Shown here: piece by piece, positions 40,901 through 50,889 of the stretch
Numbering within the stretch: the stretch's first letter is position 1
How the letters are laid out: the number at the start of each line of letters is the position of its first letter
From: Salvator merianae
Lineage: Eukaryota > Chordata > Lepidosauria > Squamata > Teiidae
Reading direction: 5' to 3'
DNA length: 64,000 bases
Assembly (NCBI GenBank): GCA_003586115.2
Contig: QVOM02000034.1
Location: 137,368,941 to 137,432,940 of the forward strand
Notes under the pieces: generated by a model
What the model was told of the DNA's origin: nothing
What the model saw: only the letters and a program-made list of their open reading frames with translations
Database searches by the model: none
Translations under genes and position numbers: made by a program

Positions 40901-43853
40901 AGGAACATGAAATCAGATTCCAACCTCAATTATACAAATCACAACATCAAAACAAGTTTCAATACTTCTTAATAATAGTGTCACACCTTTGGCAGAACTT
41001 TAGAGGAAAATGCTTCTTCTAGTTCACAAAGATTAATGTGGGGTAAAAATCTCTCCATTAGGATCCTTAAAATACCTAGAAACAAAAGTTTAAGAACACT
41101 ATTATTTTAATGACTTCAGAAATGATTAAATTAGAAAAAAATATAATTTATTGCAGATTTTTACCACATGTAAGTAACCAAATATATTCCAATATACTGT
41201 TACTATATAAAGTCTCCCAGCATTTCCTCTGATTATTTATATGTTAACCCTTTCATTATTTTTCCTTCAGTACTATCTGCTGGTCTATAGACTGTTTACT
41301 AATAAAGTTAATAAGTACTTTTCATATTTTTTTCTTGTGGTTTTTTTTTTGTCTCAGCATGCCTTGAGAAGTCCATCATATCTCTGGATGTCAAGACCCA
41401 ACTACATGGTAGAGTTTCCCCCAAAAAGTCGTACGAGATTTCAGCAAAGGATACAAACAAGGCATGATGCTTGGAGAGAGAGTTTTTAAGAGCCGACTCA
41501 GATAAAAACAGAGGAAGGGTTGATGAGAAAACAATCAAACAGACCAGGAAAATGAATTGAAAATGAAACATAATTGCTGCCTTCAGTTACACAGTTTTGA
41601 ATGCCTGGACACCAATACCCATGCTTACCAATTGCTCAAGAAAAATTTAGTTTTCCTGAAATAGTTGGTTAGAGGAAAGTAGAGGTGCTTGGTCTTTGGC
41701 ATTTCCCTAATATCTGACAGAAGGAAAAAAGGCAATCCCCACCCCCAGCAAAGCCCTAGTAGCAGTGAAAACCAGGATAAACCCTGCTAGTCACCAAGAG
41801 GTTACGATTTCATCCAAAAGGACAATGCAGATTTGAATGACTAAACTGCACGGAGAATTGTGTAGGAATAATAATAATTCCAAGACTGCAATCCAAACAT
41901 ACCCGTTTATATAATAATAATAACAACAACAACAACAAATATCCCCTTAGAAGTGCACGCAACTGAAGCAGAAGTGGCTAATAATCCTGTCTGGTCCATG
42001 AGTTATATGGGAAAGGTGGCTGCAGTTAGGACACTGTAACAAACAAGCTTTTCCATCACTTGGAAAATCAGTAAACACTGTCTTATCCTGAACCTTGATG
42101 GACCAGAGATGGAGCAACCTCAGCCACAAAAACACACAAAAACTCCCCAATTAAATTATTTATACTATTTTCATAGTGTTTACTTACAAATATGCTGAGT
42201 CCAGCTGTCAGACATCTGATACATAGAGTACAAATACTAAAGAAAATGACACATATACATTCTTGCAAATAAAGGCTGTCCAAAATCTTTTTAATCATGC
42301 ATTCTTCCAGGGCTTTTTACAGGCCAGATATTATTAACTGAATCTATTCCACATATCATAAGTTCTACTTCATGTTATGCTCAAATTGTATAAAATTACA
42401 CTTTACATTTATACTTATTGATGCATCTGCCTTCGGTTCCCTTAAAGAATTCCAATAATTATTATTTGGTGAATTTAGTGAGAATTCTGTAAATGAGCCC
42501 TATTCTCAGTTCCAAATCTGTTTTTCTCTCTCCCCTAGAAGGTGTCAGACAAACTTATGGAAAATACAAATTAACTGGCTTTAAAAATCCACTTAATTGT
42601 TAATGAACATTTCTGCAAACAGTACTGAGCATCACTACTTTCCTAGCTGTAAGACATGTATGTTCTTCCATACATTATCCATGGCTAGTCTATTATATTT
42701 TAACGTTTAATTGTTAACATTTCTTAGCAAAGTTCAACGACACTGTTCTTATAAACAGAGTAAGTAAAAATTGAAGTAGAAGGGAGGTTCATTTTATTCT
42801 GTAGTTTTAGTATATGCACTTATATAAAGGATATTTTAATATAGGAATCATTCTGCATTAAGTATTACAGCATAGAAGTGTGATCCTACAAATAGACATA
42901 GATGGCATAATCCTGACTTCGATTCCATAACTGTGGGAGAATAAAATAAATGCTGATCTAGCAGTGACCACTCCACTGTGGGCCTACCAAAGCAACATTT
43001 AAGCAGTACGGGGACTACAAAAATATGATGATGCTCATTCAAACGACTTAAATCACGTTTGCTTATTTCAGGGGTAGATCAGTCCAAAAAAGAGCTTTTC
43101 AAAAGTAGGATAAAGCATACTTGCACATCCACCATTTCCATTTGCAAGGCCATCATGCTTACTTATTTTGCTGGCACGTGTTAACAAACTGCAGCCCCTC
43201 TGTTCCCAAGAGAAGTTCTGAAACTGGTGAAATTATTTTACTATGTAATCGCCGCTAGCCTCTAAAGGGTGCTTGGATACCACCTTCTGCTGGTATGTTA
43301 CTTATACGAGCGTAACTACTTATTGGTCCAGGTGTTAAGACTGCACTGGAAACGTCATATCTGTAAGTTTTGCTGAAATTCCAGGACAAGGAGTATTGTG
43401 TTTTAGTGGCATTCATACTTTAACAGCACATTTCAGTCCTCTCCATCAGTAACAGTTATTAAGCGTATATAAAATAGCATTATCTGGTATTATTTTTAAA
43501 ATTTCCAACTCCCATTCCGCCAAGTTTTTTACTATTACTTCAAAGTTTGAGAAGGCGGGTGACTTAAGCAGAGCTTCACGTCCGAACTGGAATACACGTG
43601 CAAACCCCTCTTAAACTGCATAATCGCAAAGTGAGAAATTACAGCGAATTAAAAACAATAATACAGCCACGAATGCCCTCTTCCGCCCCAGACAGTCTCC
43701 CTTCTTCCCTGTCCTGCCATGTGTGGAGAGAAGAGGAGGAAAGGATATAAGGAGACGGTGCACGGCACTAGGCAGCTGGCGGCGACACATCTCCAGATCC
43801 CAGCTTTCCACCTCCGTTAGCAGCGCCAGCATCTCGCCCTCAGCTTGGGACAT
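1880..43853 (-). CDS. FIRRM: FIRRM (C1orf112), 22 coding exons, 3' end missing
   Basis: FIRRM is the nuclear partner of the AAA+ ATPase FIGNL1. The complex removes RAD51 from DNA and is needed for homologous recombination, crosslink repair and meiosis. I joined 22 minus-strand exons in one open frame (2409 nt, 803 codons): 43853-43749, 42227-42188, 41075-40987, 39124-39020, 36424-36284, 32415-32253, 30976-30892, 28127-27989, 26005-25925, 24655-24591, 21219-21071, 20954-20825, 18697-18511, 13899-13817, 13251-13200, 11030-10941, 9430-9245, 8801-8679, 5595-5500, 4019-3906, 3285-3181, 1960-1880. Each translated exon aligns with human FIRRM as I recall it, in order and with matching spacing, for example CRRQLPSAVHRLL, MYQMSDSW, CLELAEQMKQS, GELSLPV, RLCTFITS, FIQKFPPKE, FTQFAE and NHEDILPQCL. 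The protein is mostly helical with no catalytic motif. All junctions are GT-AG except intron 1 (AT-AC) and intron 16 (GC-AG). The C-terminal exons (about 100 residues) were not found. Confidence 0.95.
2270..2450. repeat. Partial direct duplication with ATT/ACT-rich tail
   Basis: CGTCCCTTACAGGGCAGAT-type sequence occurs twice (near 2287 and 2395) about 108 bp apart, and the second copy runs into an ATTACT-type simple repeat. Confidence 0.5.
3181..3285 (-). CDS. FIRRM: FIRRM exon 21
   Basis: 35 codons, including LPCLFASLLANDNWLIHQHA and TEAFTQFAE. The acceptor is TTGTTAG and the donor GTAAGA. Confidence 0.95.
3906..4019 (-). CDS. FIRRM: FIRRM exon 20
   Basis: 38 codons, including FTIQSSLLQLNPQDHV and AILDFLSSLGKLLLP. 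The acceptor is CCTATAG and the donor GTAAAT. A hAT-like MITE sits about 100 bp upstream. Confidence 0.95.
4119..4316. mobile_element. hAT-like MITE (about 200 bp)
   Basis: Terminal inverted repeats GTGTTTCTCAAC on the left and GTTGAGAAACGCTG on the right, with imperfect 8-bp flanks CTACAGAA and CTATAGAG. The interior holds a run of about 14 C. This is the arrangement of a non-autonomous hAT element, in FIRRM intron 19. Confidence 0.6.
5500..5595 (-). CDS. FIRRM: FIRRM exon 19
   Basis: 32 codons, including LPCLQQTICLMFQLLQFF and LEPELLIQ. The acceptor is GATAAAG after a pyrimidine-rich tract and the donor is GTAAGA. Confidence 0.92.
6001..6782 (+). mobile_element. L3/CR1-like LINE, internally deleted
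   Basis: The plus strand reads the reverse transcriptase tail in broken frames: GAPQGSIF-like, a corrupted YADD, then SGEAAEVL and LEAVMGWMGATKLNVNSGKT. It ends in the LINE tail GGGATAGGGTCGGTAT. A deletion joins the middle to the C-terminal part near 6395. It is related to the copies at 48.7-52.8 kb. Confidence 0.75.
6783..8350 (-). mobile_element. GC-rich DIRS-like gag remnant (tentative)
   Basis: Read on the minus strand, 7290-7775 gives a basic and Ser-rich stretch (KHRHKKPRRGRASSSSSSL) like the N-terminal gag of the other DIRS-like copies in this gene. Composition is far more GC-rich than the surrounding intron. Open frames on both strands are not conserved. A run of 11 G lies near 7736-7747. 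No terminal repeats were found. Confidence 0.4.
8679..8801 (-). CDS. FIRRM: FIRRM exon 18
   Basis: 41 codons, including NTALTALLSLCQTAEETV and TGIIGQFFTILGDTQ. The acceptor is CTGACAG and the donor GTAAAG. Confidence 0.94.
9245..9430 (-). CDS. FIRRM: FIRRM exon 17
   Basis: 62 codons, including KFIQKFPPKETENLLLWQHL and QEWLSSKKSLEEL. The acceptor is ATGACAG and the donor GTAAGA. Confidence 0.96.
9588..9642 (-). repeat. Squamate CR1/SINE-type fragment
   Basis: Contains TTTATTTATTGGATTTATAT followed by GCCGCCCCTCTCCGAAGACT, a very common end sequence in squamate genomes. The fragment is short and its full boundaries are unclear. Confidence 0.6.
10941..11030 (-). CDS. FIRRM: FIRRM exon 16 (GC donor)
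   Basis: 30 codons, including CPTECYQVSLLGVLLRRLLF and LMAADHQ, in frame with both neighbours. The acceptor is AATGTAG. The donor is GCAAGT, a non-canonical GC-AG site, instead of GTAAGT. A DIRS fragment sits about 130 bp upstream of the exon. Confidence 0.92.
11155..12670 (-). mobile_element. DIRS-type retrotransposon fragment with gag frame
   Basis: The minus strand holds a 152-codon open frame (11875-11417) with the DIRS gag-like motifs SLGARAALASSVFVRAGLHW, RRLLWLCRWNADFASKL and FKGQQLFGEDVLKKVL. The same domain recurs, worn, near 15960-16010. Upstream, 12560-12670 resembles the end of the other copies (GTTAACCCT motif). No reverse transcriptase or recombinase remains. It lies in FIRRM intron 15, close to exon 16. 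Confidence 0.7.
13200..13251 (-). CDS. FIRRM: FIRRM exon 15
   Basis: Short 52-nt exon encoding YGTADLCTHHAFVIADL. The acceptor is CTTTCAG and the donor GTAAGC. Confidence 0.93.
13817..13899 (-). CDS. FIRRM: FIRRM exon 14
   Basis: Encodes AVLSSNMITTLLAMDVWCF. The acceptor is TCTCTAG and the donor GTAAGA. It ends in phase 2, splitting the Arg codon before YGTA. Confidence 0.94.
14213..18036 (-). mobile_element. DIRS-type retrotransposon remnant with RT
   Basis: The minus-strand frame 15358-15056 carries a DIRS-type reverse transcriptase core: FAFLDLKEAYLSIGI, then ALPFGLSSAPRIFTKVL. Gag-like sequence lies to the right (about 15900-17700), so the order gag then RT runs on the minus strand. The ends form an inverted repeat: TGCCTCAGAAGAAATTGAAA near 14216 and its complement near 18010-18033. 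The YADD region, RNase H and tyrosine recombinase are missing or too worn to read. It lies in intron 13 in the same orientation as FIRRM. Confidence 0.75.
18511..18697 (-). CDS. FIRRM: FIRRM exon 13
   Basis: 63 codons, including QQCPGELSLPVFLPATKEA and ACVRLCTFITSLS. The acceptor is TTGTGCAG and the donor GTAAGG. Confidence 0.95.
18951..20258 (-). mobile_element. CR1 LINE, 3' part
   Basis: The minus strand reads CR1 reverse transcriptase: SQGSVLGHVLFNLFISDLEV with a corrupted YADD (IADDTKLFRV) at 20039-19746, then LLYKSVVRPHLEYCILFWSP at 19648-19433. It ends leftward at the CR1 3' segment holding ACATAAGAACATAAGAAG near 18954. It is frame-shifted and inactive, in FIRRM intron 12/13 flanks (between exons 13 and 12). 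Confidence 0.85.
20825..20954 (-). CDS. FIRRM: FIRRM exon 12
   Basis: Encodes LSPELRLPQCRLLLSVMDLL and the acidic stretch that follows. The acceptor is AAATTCAG and the donor GTGATT. Confidence 0.94.
21071..21219 (-). CDS. FIRRM: FIRRM exon 11
   Basis: Encodes KFSPSLYAPVISQAHQDKIA and LLSQLLSFKPFLELVL. The acceptor is CCCAACAG and the donor GTACGT. Confidence 0.95.
21604..21811. mobile_element. hAT-like MITE (208 bp)
   Basis: The left end is CAGTGGTTCCTAACC and the right end GGAAATCACTG, so the inverted termini share CAGTG(G/A)TT. The 8-bp flanks GGATAGAC and GGCTAGAA are partly alike. This is the typical size and end sequence of a non-autonomous hAT element. Confidence 0.6.
22417..22721. 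repeat. 60-bp inverted repeat with 185-bp loop
   Basis: Arm 22417-22476 and arm 22662-22721 are reverse complements with 2 mismatches in 60. The core is GAGGTGGTGTTCTTGAAGAC. It lies within the DIRS-like element and could fold into a long hairpin in either transcript strand. Confidence 0.9.
22417..23908 (-). mobile_element. Deleted DIRS-like element with inverted ends
   Basis: A left segment of about 110 bp (22464-22574) recurs inverted at 23803-23908; both contain GGAATGCACAAAGGGTTAAC and AGCCCTCAGGCACC. The third copy of GGAATGCACAAAGGG at 22742 could be the internal complementary region typical of DIRS elements. The minus frame 23832-23368 (154 codons) is gag-like with a Gln run. No reverse transcriptase is present. 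It lies in FIRRM intron 10. Confidence 0.65.
24591..24655 (-). CDS. FIRRM: FIRRM exon 10
   Basis: Encodes EFTPFLAESCSQVYHVYLQI. The acceptor is TTTATAG and the donor GTAATT. It ends in phase 2 and fills exactly the gap between exons 9 and 11. Confidence 0.9.
24925..25185 (-). repeat. MIR-like or squamate SINE remnant
   Basis: Contains GTGACTTGCTCAAGGTAACC and later TGAGCCTAGGACCTCCCAGG, the pattern of a widespread tRNA-derived SINE in reptiles. A TTAATTAAT-rich stretch and a short duplication of TTAATAGCCTTTA precede it. Confidence 0.45.
25925..26005 (-). CDS. FIRRM: FIRRM exon 9
   Basis: 27 codons, including KLYQRTVKLCRFFANSLVHY. The acceptor is TTGTACAG and the donor GTAAGA. Confidence 0.95.
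26790..26935 (-). mobile_element. CR1 fragment
   Basis: GATCATTTATGAATCTGTTA, then AAGTCCCAGGACAGA and GGGACCCCACTT, match the same CR1 segment seen at 19950-20010 in the longer CR1 copy. It is short and in FIRRM intron 8. Confidence 0.65.
27779..27825. repeat. GAGAG/GGAGA microsatellite
   Basis: Purine-rich simple repeat of AGAG and GAGGA units, about 165 bp downstream of FIRRM exon 8 on the minus strand. Confidence 0.9.
27989..28127 (-). CDS. FIRRM: FIRRM exon 8
   Basis: Encodes QSVKHKSLIQSSLKHSEVF and SFQSCLELAEQMKQSETE. The acceptor is TTTGTCAG and the donor GTGAAT. It ends in phase 0. Confidence 0.95.
28466..30195 (+). mobile_element. L1 LINE, 5'-truncated, inactive
   Basis: The plus strand reads L1 ORF2 pieces: LDTYEAFDSV at the start, then KGTKQGCPLSPILFNLIMEH and MYADNYML (worn YADD) in the frame 28512-28949. 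The downstream domain follows at 29031-29435 with LKDFFENNFTQLREELREEI, and TIGMHIHMWKTCPHV reads near 29600-29660. It ends in a GTTGTTGTTG tail near 30190. It lies antisense to FIRRM in intron 7. Confidence 0.85.
30892..30976 (-). CDS. FIRRM: FIRRM exon 7
   Basis: Encodes VHTLLEVCSTVCSIDHAVHA and NTWKFII. The acceptor is CTCTGCAG and the donor GTAGGT. It ends in phase 2. Confidence 0.94.
32253..32415 (-). CDS. FIRRM: FIRRM exon 6
   Basis: Encodes YSGCLHLFSDLLQSLFK and LQKQLMELLE. The acceptor is TTCACCAG and the donor GTGTGT. It ends in phase 1. Confidence 0.94.
33250..36220 (-). mobile_element. DIRS-like element with inverted ends, split by L1
   Basis: The left end, CCTGAGATGGCTTGTG plus AAATGCACCAT (33262-33290), recurs inverted at 36175-36208. 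The interior (33300-34640 and 35400-36170) is worn gag-like sequence without a usable frame, including a part resembling the basic and Ser-rich gag region. An L1 fragment interrupts it. The right end stops about 60 bp from FIRRM exon 5. Confidence 0.6.
34650..35400 (-). mobile_element. L1 3' ORF2 fragment nested in DIRS-like element
   Basis: The minus strand reads the L1 ORF2 C-terminal pattern SLCWCCHKEESTFTHLWWYC near 35190-35135 and then AQEDIDFTPELCLLMLF in the frame 35088-34852. DIRS-like sequence continues on both sides, so this L1 inserted later. Confidence 0.65.
36284..36424 (-). CDS. FIRRM: FIRRM exon 5
   Basis: 47 codons, including LEALTGCLQYISSMQES and FLHIIKNTFIHCK. The acceptor is TTGGCAG and the donor GTTGGT. 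A DIRS-like element ends only about 60 bp downstream of the donor, in intron 5. Confidence 0.95.
36905..37880. repeat. GT/TG-rich worn repeat block with imperfect tandem units
   Basis: Contains a run of 12-13 G near 37164-37176 and two imperfect units of about 80 bp around GAAAAATCCTTGTCTGGGTG (37628) and GAAAGATCCTTGTCTGAGGT (37702). No supported gene. It lies in FIRRM intron 4. Confidence 0.4.
39020..39124 (-). CDS. FIRRM: FIRRM exon 4
   Basis: 35 codons, including QLFDLLVNEITNYAKGLK, with a TAACAG acceptor and GTAAGA donor. Both junctions are phase 0. Confidence 0.95.
40987..41075 (-). CDS. FIRRM: FIRRM exon 3
   Basis: Encodes ILRILMERFLPHI and ends VLPK. The acceptor is TTTCTAG and the donor GTGTGA. 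The 5' phase is 1 and the 3' phase 0. Confidence 0.93.
41918..41940. repeat. AAT/AAC microsatellite
   Basis: AATAATAATAACAACAACAA simple repeat in FIRRM intron 2. Confidence 0.8.
42188..42227 (-). CDS. FIRRM: FIRRM exon 2 (40 nt microexon)
   Basis: Encodes SMYQMSDSWTQHI plus one base. It is preceded by TTTGTAC, an AC acceptor, and followed by GTAAGT. It fills exactly the gap between exons 1 and 3 seen in the human alignment. Confidence 0.92.
43749..43853 (-). CDS. FIRRM: FIRRM exon 1 (start codon)
   Basis: 35 codons beginning MSQAEGEM. This ATG was chosen because the human protein also begins MSQ and the following residues, CRRQLPSAVHRLL, align. Further in-frame ATGs upstream would lie in the shared promoter. 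The exon ends before ATATCCTT, a U12-type AT-AC donor. The 5' UTR lies to the right. Confidence 0.93.
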
Positions 43854-44071
43854 TATGTTGCTGACAGCAGACGATGCTCTGAAGGCCGCAACAACAATCT
43901 CGACGTCGTCTGACTCTCCCGCTCTGAATTTACCCAGACGATTCTCCCGCGCCGCCCCCGGGCCCACCTGCCCGCGACATCCCGTCAGCCATTGCGACAG
44001 CGGCACATGCGCTGCTGCGTGCTCATAACTTACGGAAGTCAGCCGGCTGACGGTCCCTGCGAGCGGCACTG
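43854..44071. promoter_or_regulatory. Bidirectional FIRRM/METTL18 promoter
   Basis: CpG-rich gap between the FIRRM start codon on the minus strand and the presumed METTL18 non-coding first exon on the plus strand. It contains an ETS-type core CGGAAG at 44033-44038, an NRF1-like CATGCGC near 44005 and a perfect 14-bp palindrome, GTCAGCCGGCTGAC, at 44038-44051. No TATA box is seen. Divergent sharing of this promoter is conserved in human, from memory. Confidence 0.75.
44000..44071 (+). other. METTL18: METTL18 5' non-coding exon (predicted)
   Basis: A splice donor, GTATGT, follows position 44071 in the CpG-rich promoter. The METTL18 coding exon is preceded by a good acceptor (TTTCACAAG ending at 46165). 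A non-coding first exon spliced to a single coding exon is the usual METTL18 structure. The exact transcription start is not visible. Confidence 0.5.
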
Positions 44072-47260
<3,189 letters not shown>

Positions 47261-47503
47261 TATGATAATAGGGATGGTGTGCGAGTAATTTTTCTCTTTT
47301 TAATGGTAATTGTTGGTAAATGTATTTGTACACATTTTCAGATACCTGTTCTTTTTGTAATGTCATACAAAAGTTCTTCTAGCCCAAGAGAGCCAAGGCA
47401 GGTGCCCTCCTCATATTTGTGAGCAGGGCAAAACAGTAGTTGCTGTCTTTTCTCATCATCCTTACGATCATCAAAAGCATGCAACCTTTTGTTAAAAACT
47501 GCC

Positions 47504-47509
47504 AATAAA
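47504..47509 (+). terminator. METTL18: METTL18 polyadenylation signal
   Basis: Canonical AATAAA 244 bp after the METTL18 stop codon, in an otherwise AT-rich 3' flank. It is the first canonical signal in this strand after the stop that I noticed. Confidence 0.6.
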
Positions 47510-48520
47510 CAAATACCTGTTTGATTTACCTGTACATGTTAGACAGCTGAATTTGCATCTCAGGGGAACTTCCCTAGTAGGTAAACTGTACGTATTATAG
47601 CGTGATTGAGCAACTGTAACCACCCTGAAGGCCACATCTGAACTTGACTAACACTTCATCCTGTAACCTGACTTGACATGGCTGGGTAATGCGGGCTTCC
47701 ATCGACCTGGCAAGTAGTGGGATAGCTGCTTAAATTCAGTGGTATCCTCACTTGCCACCAATTGTTTCTTTCACACTCTGCAGCTGTGCTGCAGCGCCTT
47801 CTCTAATCAGCTCATCAAATGGTCATGGCAAAAGCTCACAATGGTGTGATTTCTCTACCACACTCTTCCTGTCCGTAAGCCACACATGTGGTCTAACATG
47901 GATTGTGGGAAAAATCCTGAGGAAGTGTGTCCTGGTAAAGATGAATTTAAATCAAACAGTTCAGCTGTTTAGATGGGGTACCCCTGAAAGCATCTGGCTG
48001 GTTTATTGTAGCTGGTTCTAGATGGATGGGTTCCACTTCCAGGACTGGTAGCTGCAAAGAAAGCAGTGGAGCCAGCACAGCTCACCTTGGTGCAGGCATG
48101 GGTGGCTGTGTGGACAAAGAGTGTTTTGCAAGCCCCAAGGCCACTTCTGTGAAACAGTTTCAGAGTTCACACTGGCACCCTGAACCTGTGTGATAGCGCC
48201 AGGATTTGGTTTCTGTTTTCCTGCACCCCAATTTTCAAGTAAATGTACATCTCTAGTGGGAGGTGAGATCACTGCTACCACTTAGCAAACTCAGCAGTCA
48301 AGTAAGTGTGGTGTGGCTGGCTCAATGGGTTACAACCCATTCTCCACCTTGCAATGATCCTGGCTATGATCATCTGCCTCTGTGTATGAATAAGAGTGTG
48401 CAGTGACCCTTGAAGAGTTGATAAAGGGGGAACACAGCTAATGAGTAAAGAGAAATTGGCTATTGCTACCTCTGTCCCATTCCCACACAATCTAGACAAT
48501 CAAAGCCACTAACTTGTTTT
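47510..48520. other. Intergenic, probable worn repeat
   Basis: No supported gene. Short open frames on both strands have no recognisable similarity. Confidence 0.35.
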
Positions 48521-48524
48521 AAGG

Positions 48525-48700
48525 AAGTACCTTTAGCTCAGTGATACAGCAAACTACCTAGAAGGCAGAAGGTTGGAGGTTTGATCCCCAGCCTCTCCCT
48601 GGAAGCAAGCAATGACAAACCACTTCTATAGTTCTGCCAAGAAAACTGCATAAATGAGCCCAAAGAGATGTAGAAACGCTAGAGTCAGACCCAATTCTTT
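48525..48700 (+). mobile_element. tRNA-derived SINE (Sauria-like)
   Basis: The A-box-like TTAGCTCAGTGATA and B-box-like GGTTTGATCCCCAGC show a tRNA-derived head. The tail contains GACAAACCACTTCTAT and TGCCAAGAAAACTGCATAA, the pattern seen in squamate SINEs with a Bov-B LINE-related tail. It ends just before the duplicated segment. Confidence 0.7.
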
Positions 48701-48763
48701 ATACTCAACAACTTGCATTTACAGAGGTAAATGCATAGGCAGTCATGATAACTACAAGCACGC

Positions 48764-50756
48764 TTGGAAGAAGCTGATTATCTAGCCCCATTTCAATCTG
48801 GCTTCAGGTCTGGTTGTGGCACAGAAACCACCTTGGTCGCCCTACTTGATGATCTTCTCCGGAAGAAAGACAAGGGGAATGCATCCCTATTGGTTCTCCT
48901 GGATCTCTCAGCAGCTTTTGACACCATTGATCATGATATCCTTCTGGAGAGAATATGGAGTTTAGGAATTGGAGGCACTGTGTTACAGTGGTTCCACTCC
49001 TATCTCCAAAGCCAATTCCAAAAGGTAGTTGTGGGAGATTTCTGCTCATCATTCTGGGAACTCAGGTATGGTGTTCCTCAGGGGTTGATCTTATCCCCCA
49101 TGCTTTTCAATATCTATATGAAGCCACTGGGGGAGGTCCTCAGGAGATTTGGAGTCAGATGTCATCAATCTGCAGATGACACCCAGCTCTACATATCTGT
49201 GCCATCTGAATCAGGACAGGTGGTTGAAGTGTCTGACAGGTGGCTGGAAGCAGTAATGGGCTGGATGAGGGCCAATAAATTGAAGCTGAATCCAGACAAG
49301 ATGGAGGTACTGTGGGCATTTTCACACTTACTATAGCGGAACAGTTTAATTAGCAGGCTTCAGGTCAGTAAAGATGGAGTCCATTGAGCGCTATACGCAC
49401 TTGCCAGCAATGGAAACGACTCCAAGCTGACCAGCAGAAGGAGCAGTACGAATGGGAATCCACTAGGCAGGAAGTGAGGTCACGAATCATTGAGGCACGA
49501 ATGCAAACACAGAGCTCAATCCGAAACATAGAGCTACTACTTCAAAGTCAGAGCAGCTCCTTTCAGAGCTATCTTTGAAATGGCAGCTGGGGTGCAAAGC
49601 CAAAAGGGCAAACCGGGTTACAAAGCAACAGATATCATCTGCGCAGCCCTGCCAGCCCCTCCCCACTGTCATTTCAAACCAAGAAGCAGTGTGAACGCAC
49701 CTCCCCCCATCTGCGCTTGATCGCGCAGGTCGGAATCAAGGCAGCAAATTACTCGTCCAGCCTCCCCAGCTTCAGGTGAATATCAAGTGCACCTCAGTGA
49801 GAATCAGGACTGCTCTGTGTGTGTGTGTGTGTGTGTGAGTGAGTGCAAGTGCAAATCCTGTGTTCTAGCGAGCAGACAAGAACATTCTTCTCACTAAGTG
49901 CGAAAAGGCCCTGTGTGTCACAGGGTCTAGGGTCCATGAAGTTGGAAAGCATCTGACCCTTGATGGGGTTCTTTTGATCTGGAAAGGACAGGTGCAGAAT
50001 CTGGGTATACTCTTGGACTCTGTGCTTACACTTGAAACTCAGGTGGAGGCAGTGGCCAAGAATGCATATCTCCAGCTATGGCTGGTTTGCCAGCTATGAC
50101 CCCTTCTGGACAGAGACGATCTGGCTGCAATAATCCATGCTTTGGTAACTTTCAGATTACTGGATTACTGTAACACACTTTATATGAGGCTATCCTTGAA
50201 GACGGTTCAGAAGCTGCAACTCGTGCAGAATGCAGCAGCAAGACGCTGACTGGAACAGCTGGCTGGATGCATATCATGCCAGTCTTAAAAGAGCTGCACT
50301 GGCTGCCAATTTGCTACTGAGCTCTATTCAAGGTGTTAACCTTAACCTATAAGGCCCTAAATGGCTTGGGCCCCAAATACCTAAAGGAGCATCTTCTCCC
50401 ATATCAACCTGCCCATGCCTTAAGATCTGCAGATGAGGTTCTCCCCAGTTATACCACTGCCTTCAATAGCTAAAGAGGTGGGCACCTGGGATAGGGCCTT
50501 TTCAGTGGTGGCCCCCAGACTGTGGAACACTCTTCCCCCTGAGGTACATCGAGCTTCTTCACTTTACTTCTTTAGGAGAGCAATAAAGATGCACCTATTT
50601 ACCCTTGCCTTTGGCTAATGGTACAGCTTTCCCACCCTACTTTTAGGCTACTGCGTTAGCGCATGCCTTTTATGTTTTTGTTGTTGTTTTAATTGTTGTA
50701 ACCTGCCCTGAGACCTTCCGGTATATGACAGGATAAAAATGCAAATAAATAAATAA
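48764..50756 (+). mobile_element. L3/CR1-like LINE copy 1 (RT frame 190 codons)
   Basis: The frame 48764-49336 encodes reverse transcriptase domains: FQSGFRSGCGTETTLVALLD, LVLLDLSAAFDTIDHDILLE, YGVPQGLILSPMLFNIYMKP, then CHQSADDTQLYIS in which the catalytic YADD reads SADD, so the enzyme is dead. A 596-bp insertion interrupts it at 49315. The LINE resumes near 49911 and continues to the tail with AATAAATAAATAA near 50750. The 5' part is missing. Confidence 0.88.
49315..49910. mobile_element. Non-autonomous DNA transposon nested in LINE, copy 1
   Basis: 596 bp with 16-bp imperfect inverted ends, GGCATTTTCACACTTA and TAAGTGCGAAAAGGCC, flanked by a 5-bp direct repeat CTGTG. The related uninterrupted LINE at 6001-6782 reads straight through this point (GTGCTGTGTGTTACAGGGC), which confirms an insertion. 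The interior has a GT run and a 64-codon frame without known similarity. The family was not recognised. Confidence 0.75.
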
Positions 50757-50825
50757 CATCAGGTAAGAAATACCAAAGATGCAATTTACAGGATCTACAA
50801 AAGTAATTCTAAAGCCTATATGGAT

Positions 50826-50826
50826 N
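50826..50826. other. Single N at the junction of the duplicated copies
   Basis: The only ambiguous base noticed in the window. It falls exactly between the end of copy 1 and the start of copy 2. Confidence 0.95.
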
Positions 50827-50889
50827 ATACTCAACAACTTGCATTTACAGAGGTAAATGCATAGGCAGTCATGATAACTACAAGCACGC

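Larger units (their letters stand above)
48701..50825 (+). repeat. Duplicated segment, copy 1
   Basis: Begins ATACTCAACAACTTGCATTT and ends CTAAAGCCTATATGGAT. It repeats from 50827 with both non-LINE flanks included, so the unit is larger than the LINE itself. The first 150 nt are nearly identical between copies while the LINE interior differs by roughly 5-6% by eye. Confidence 0.9.

Noticed and set aside
48540..48600. tRNA gene
   Set aside because: A- and B-box-like motifs are present, but no cloverleaf with paired acceptor stem is visible and the sequence continues into a SINE tail.
48764..49336. Host reverse transcriptase gene
   Set aside because: It is a truncated LINE copy, interrupted by a transposon and with YADD changed to SADD.
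49384..49578. 64-codon frame as a small host gene
   Set aside because: It lies inside the nested transposon and is broken in the second copy.
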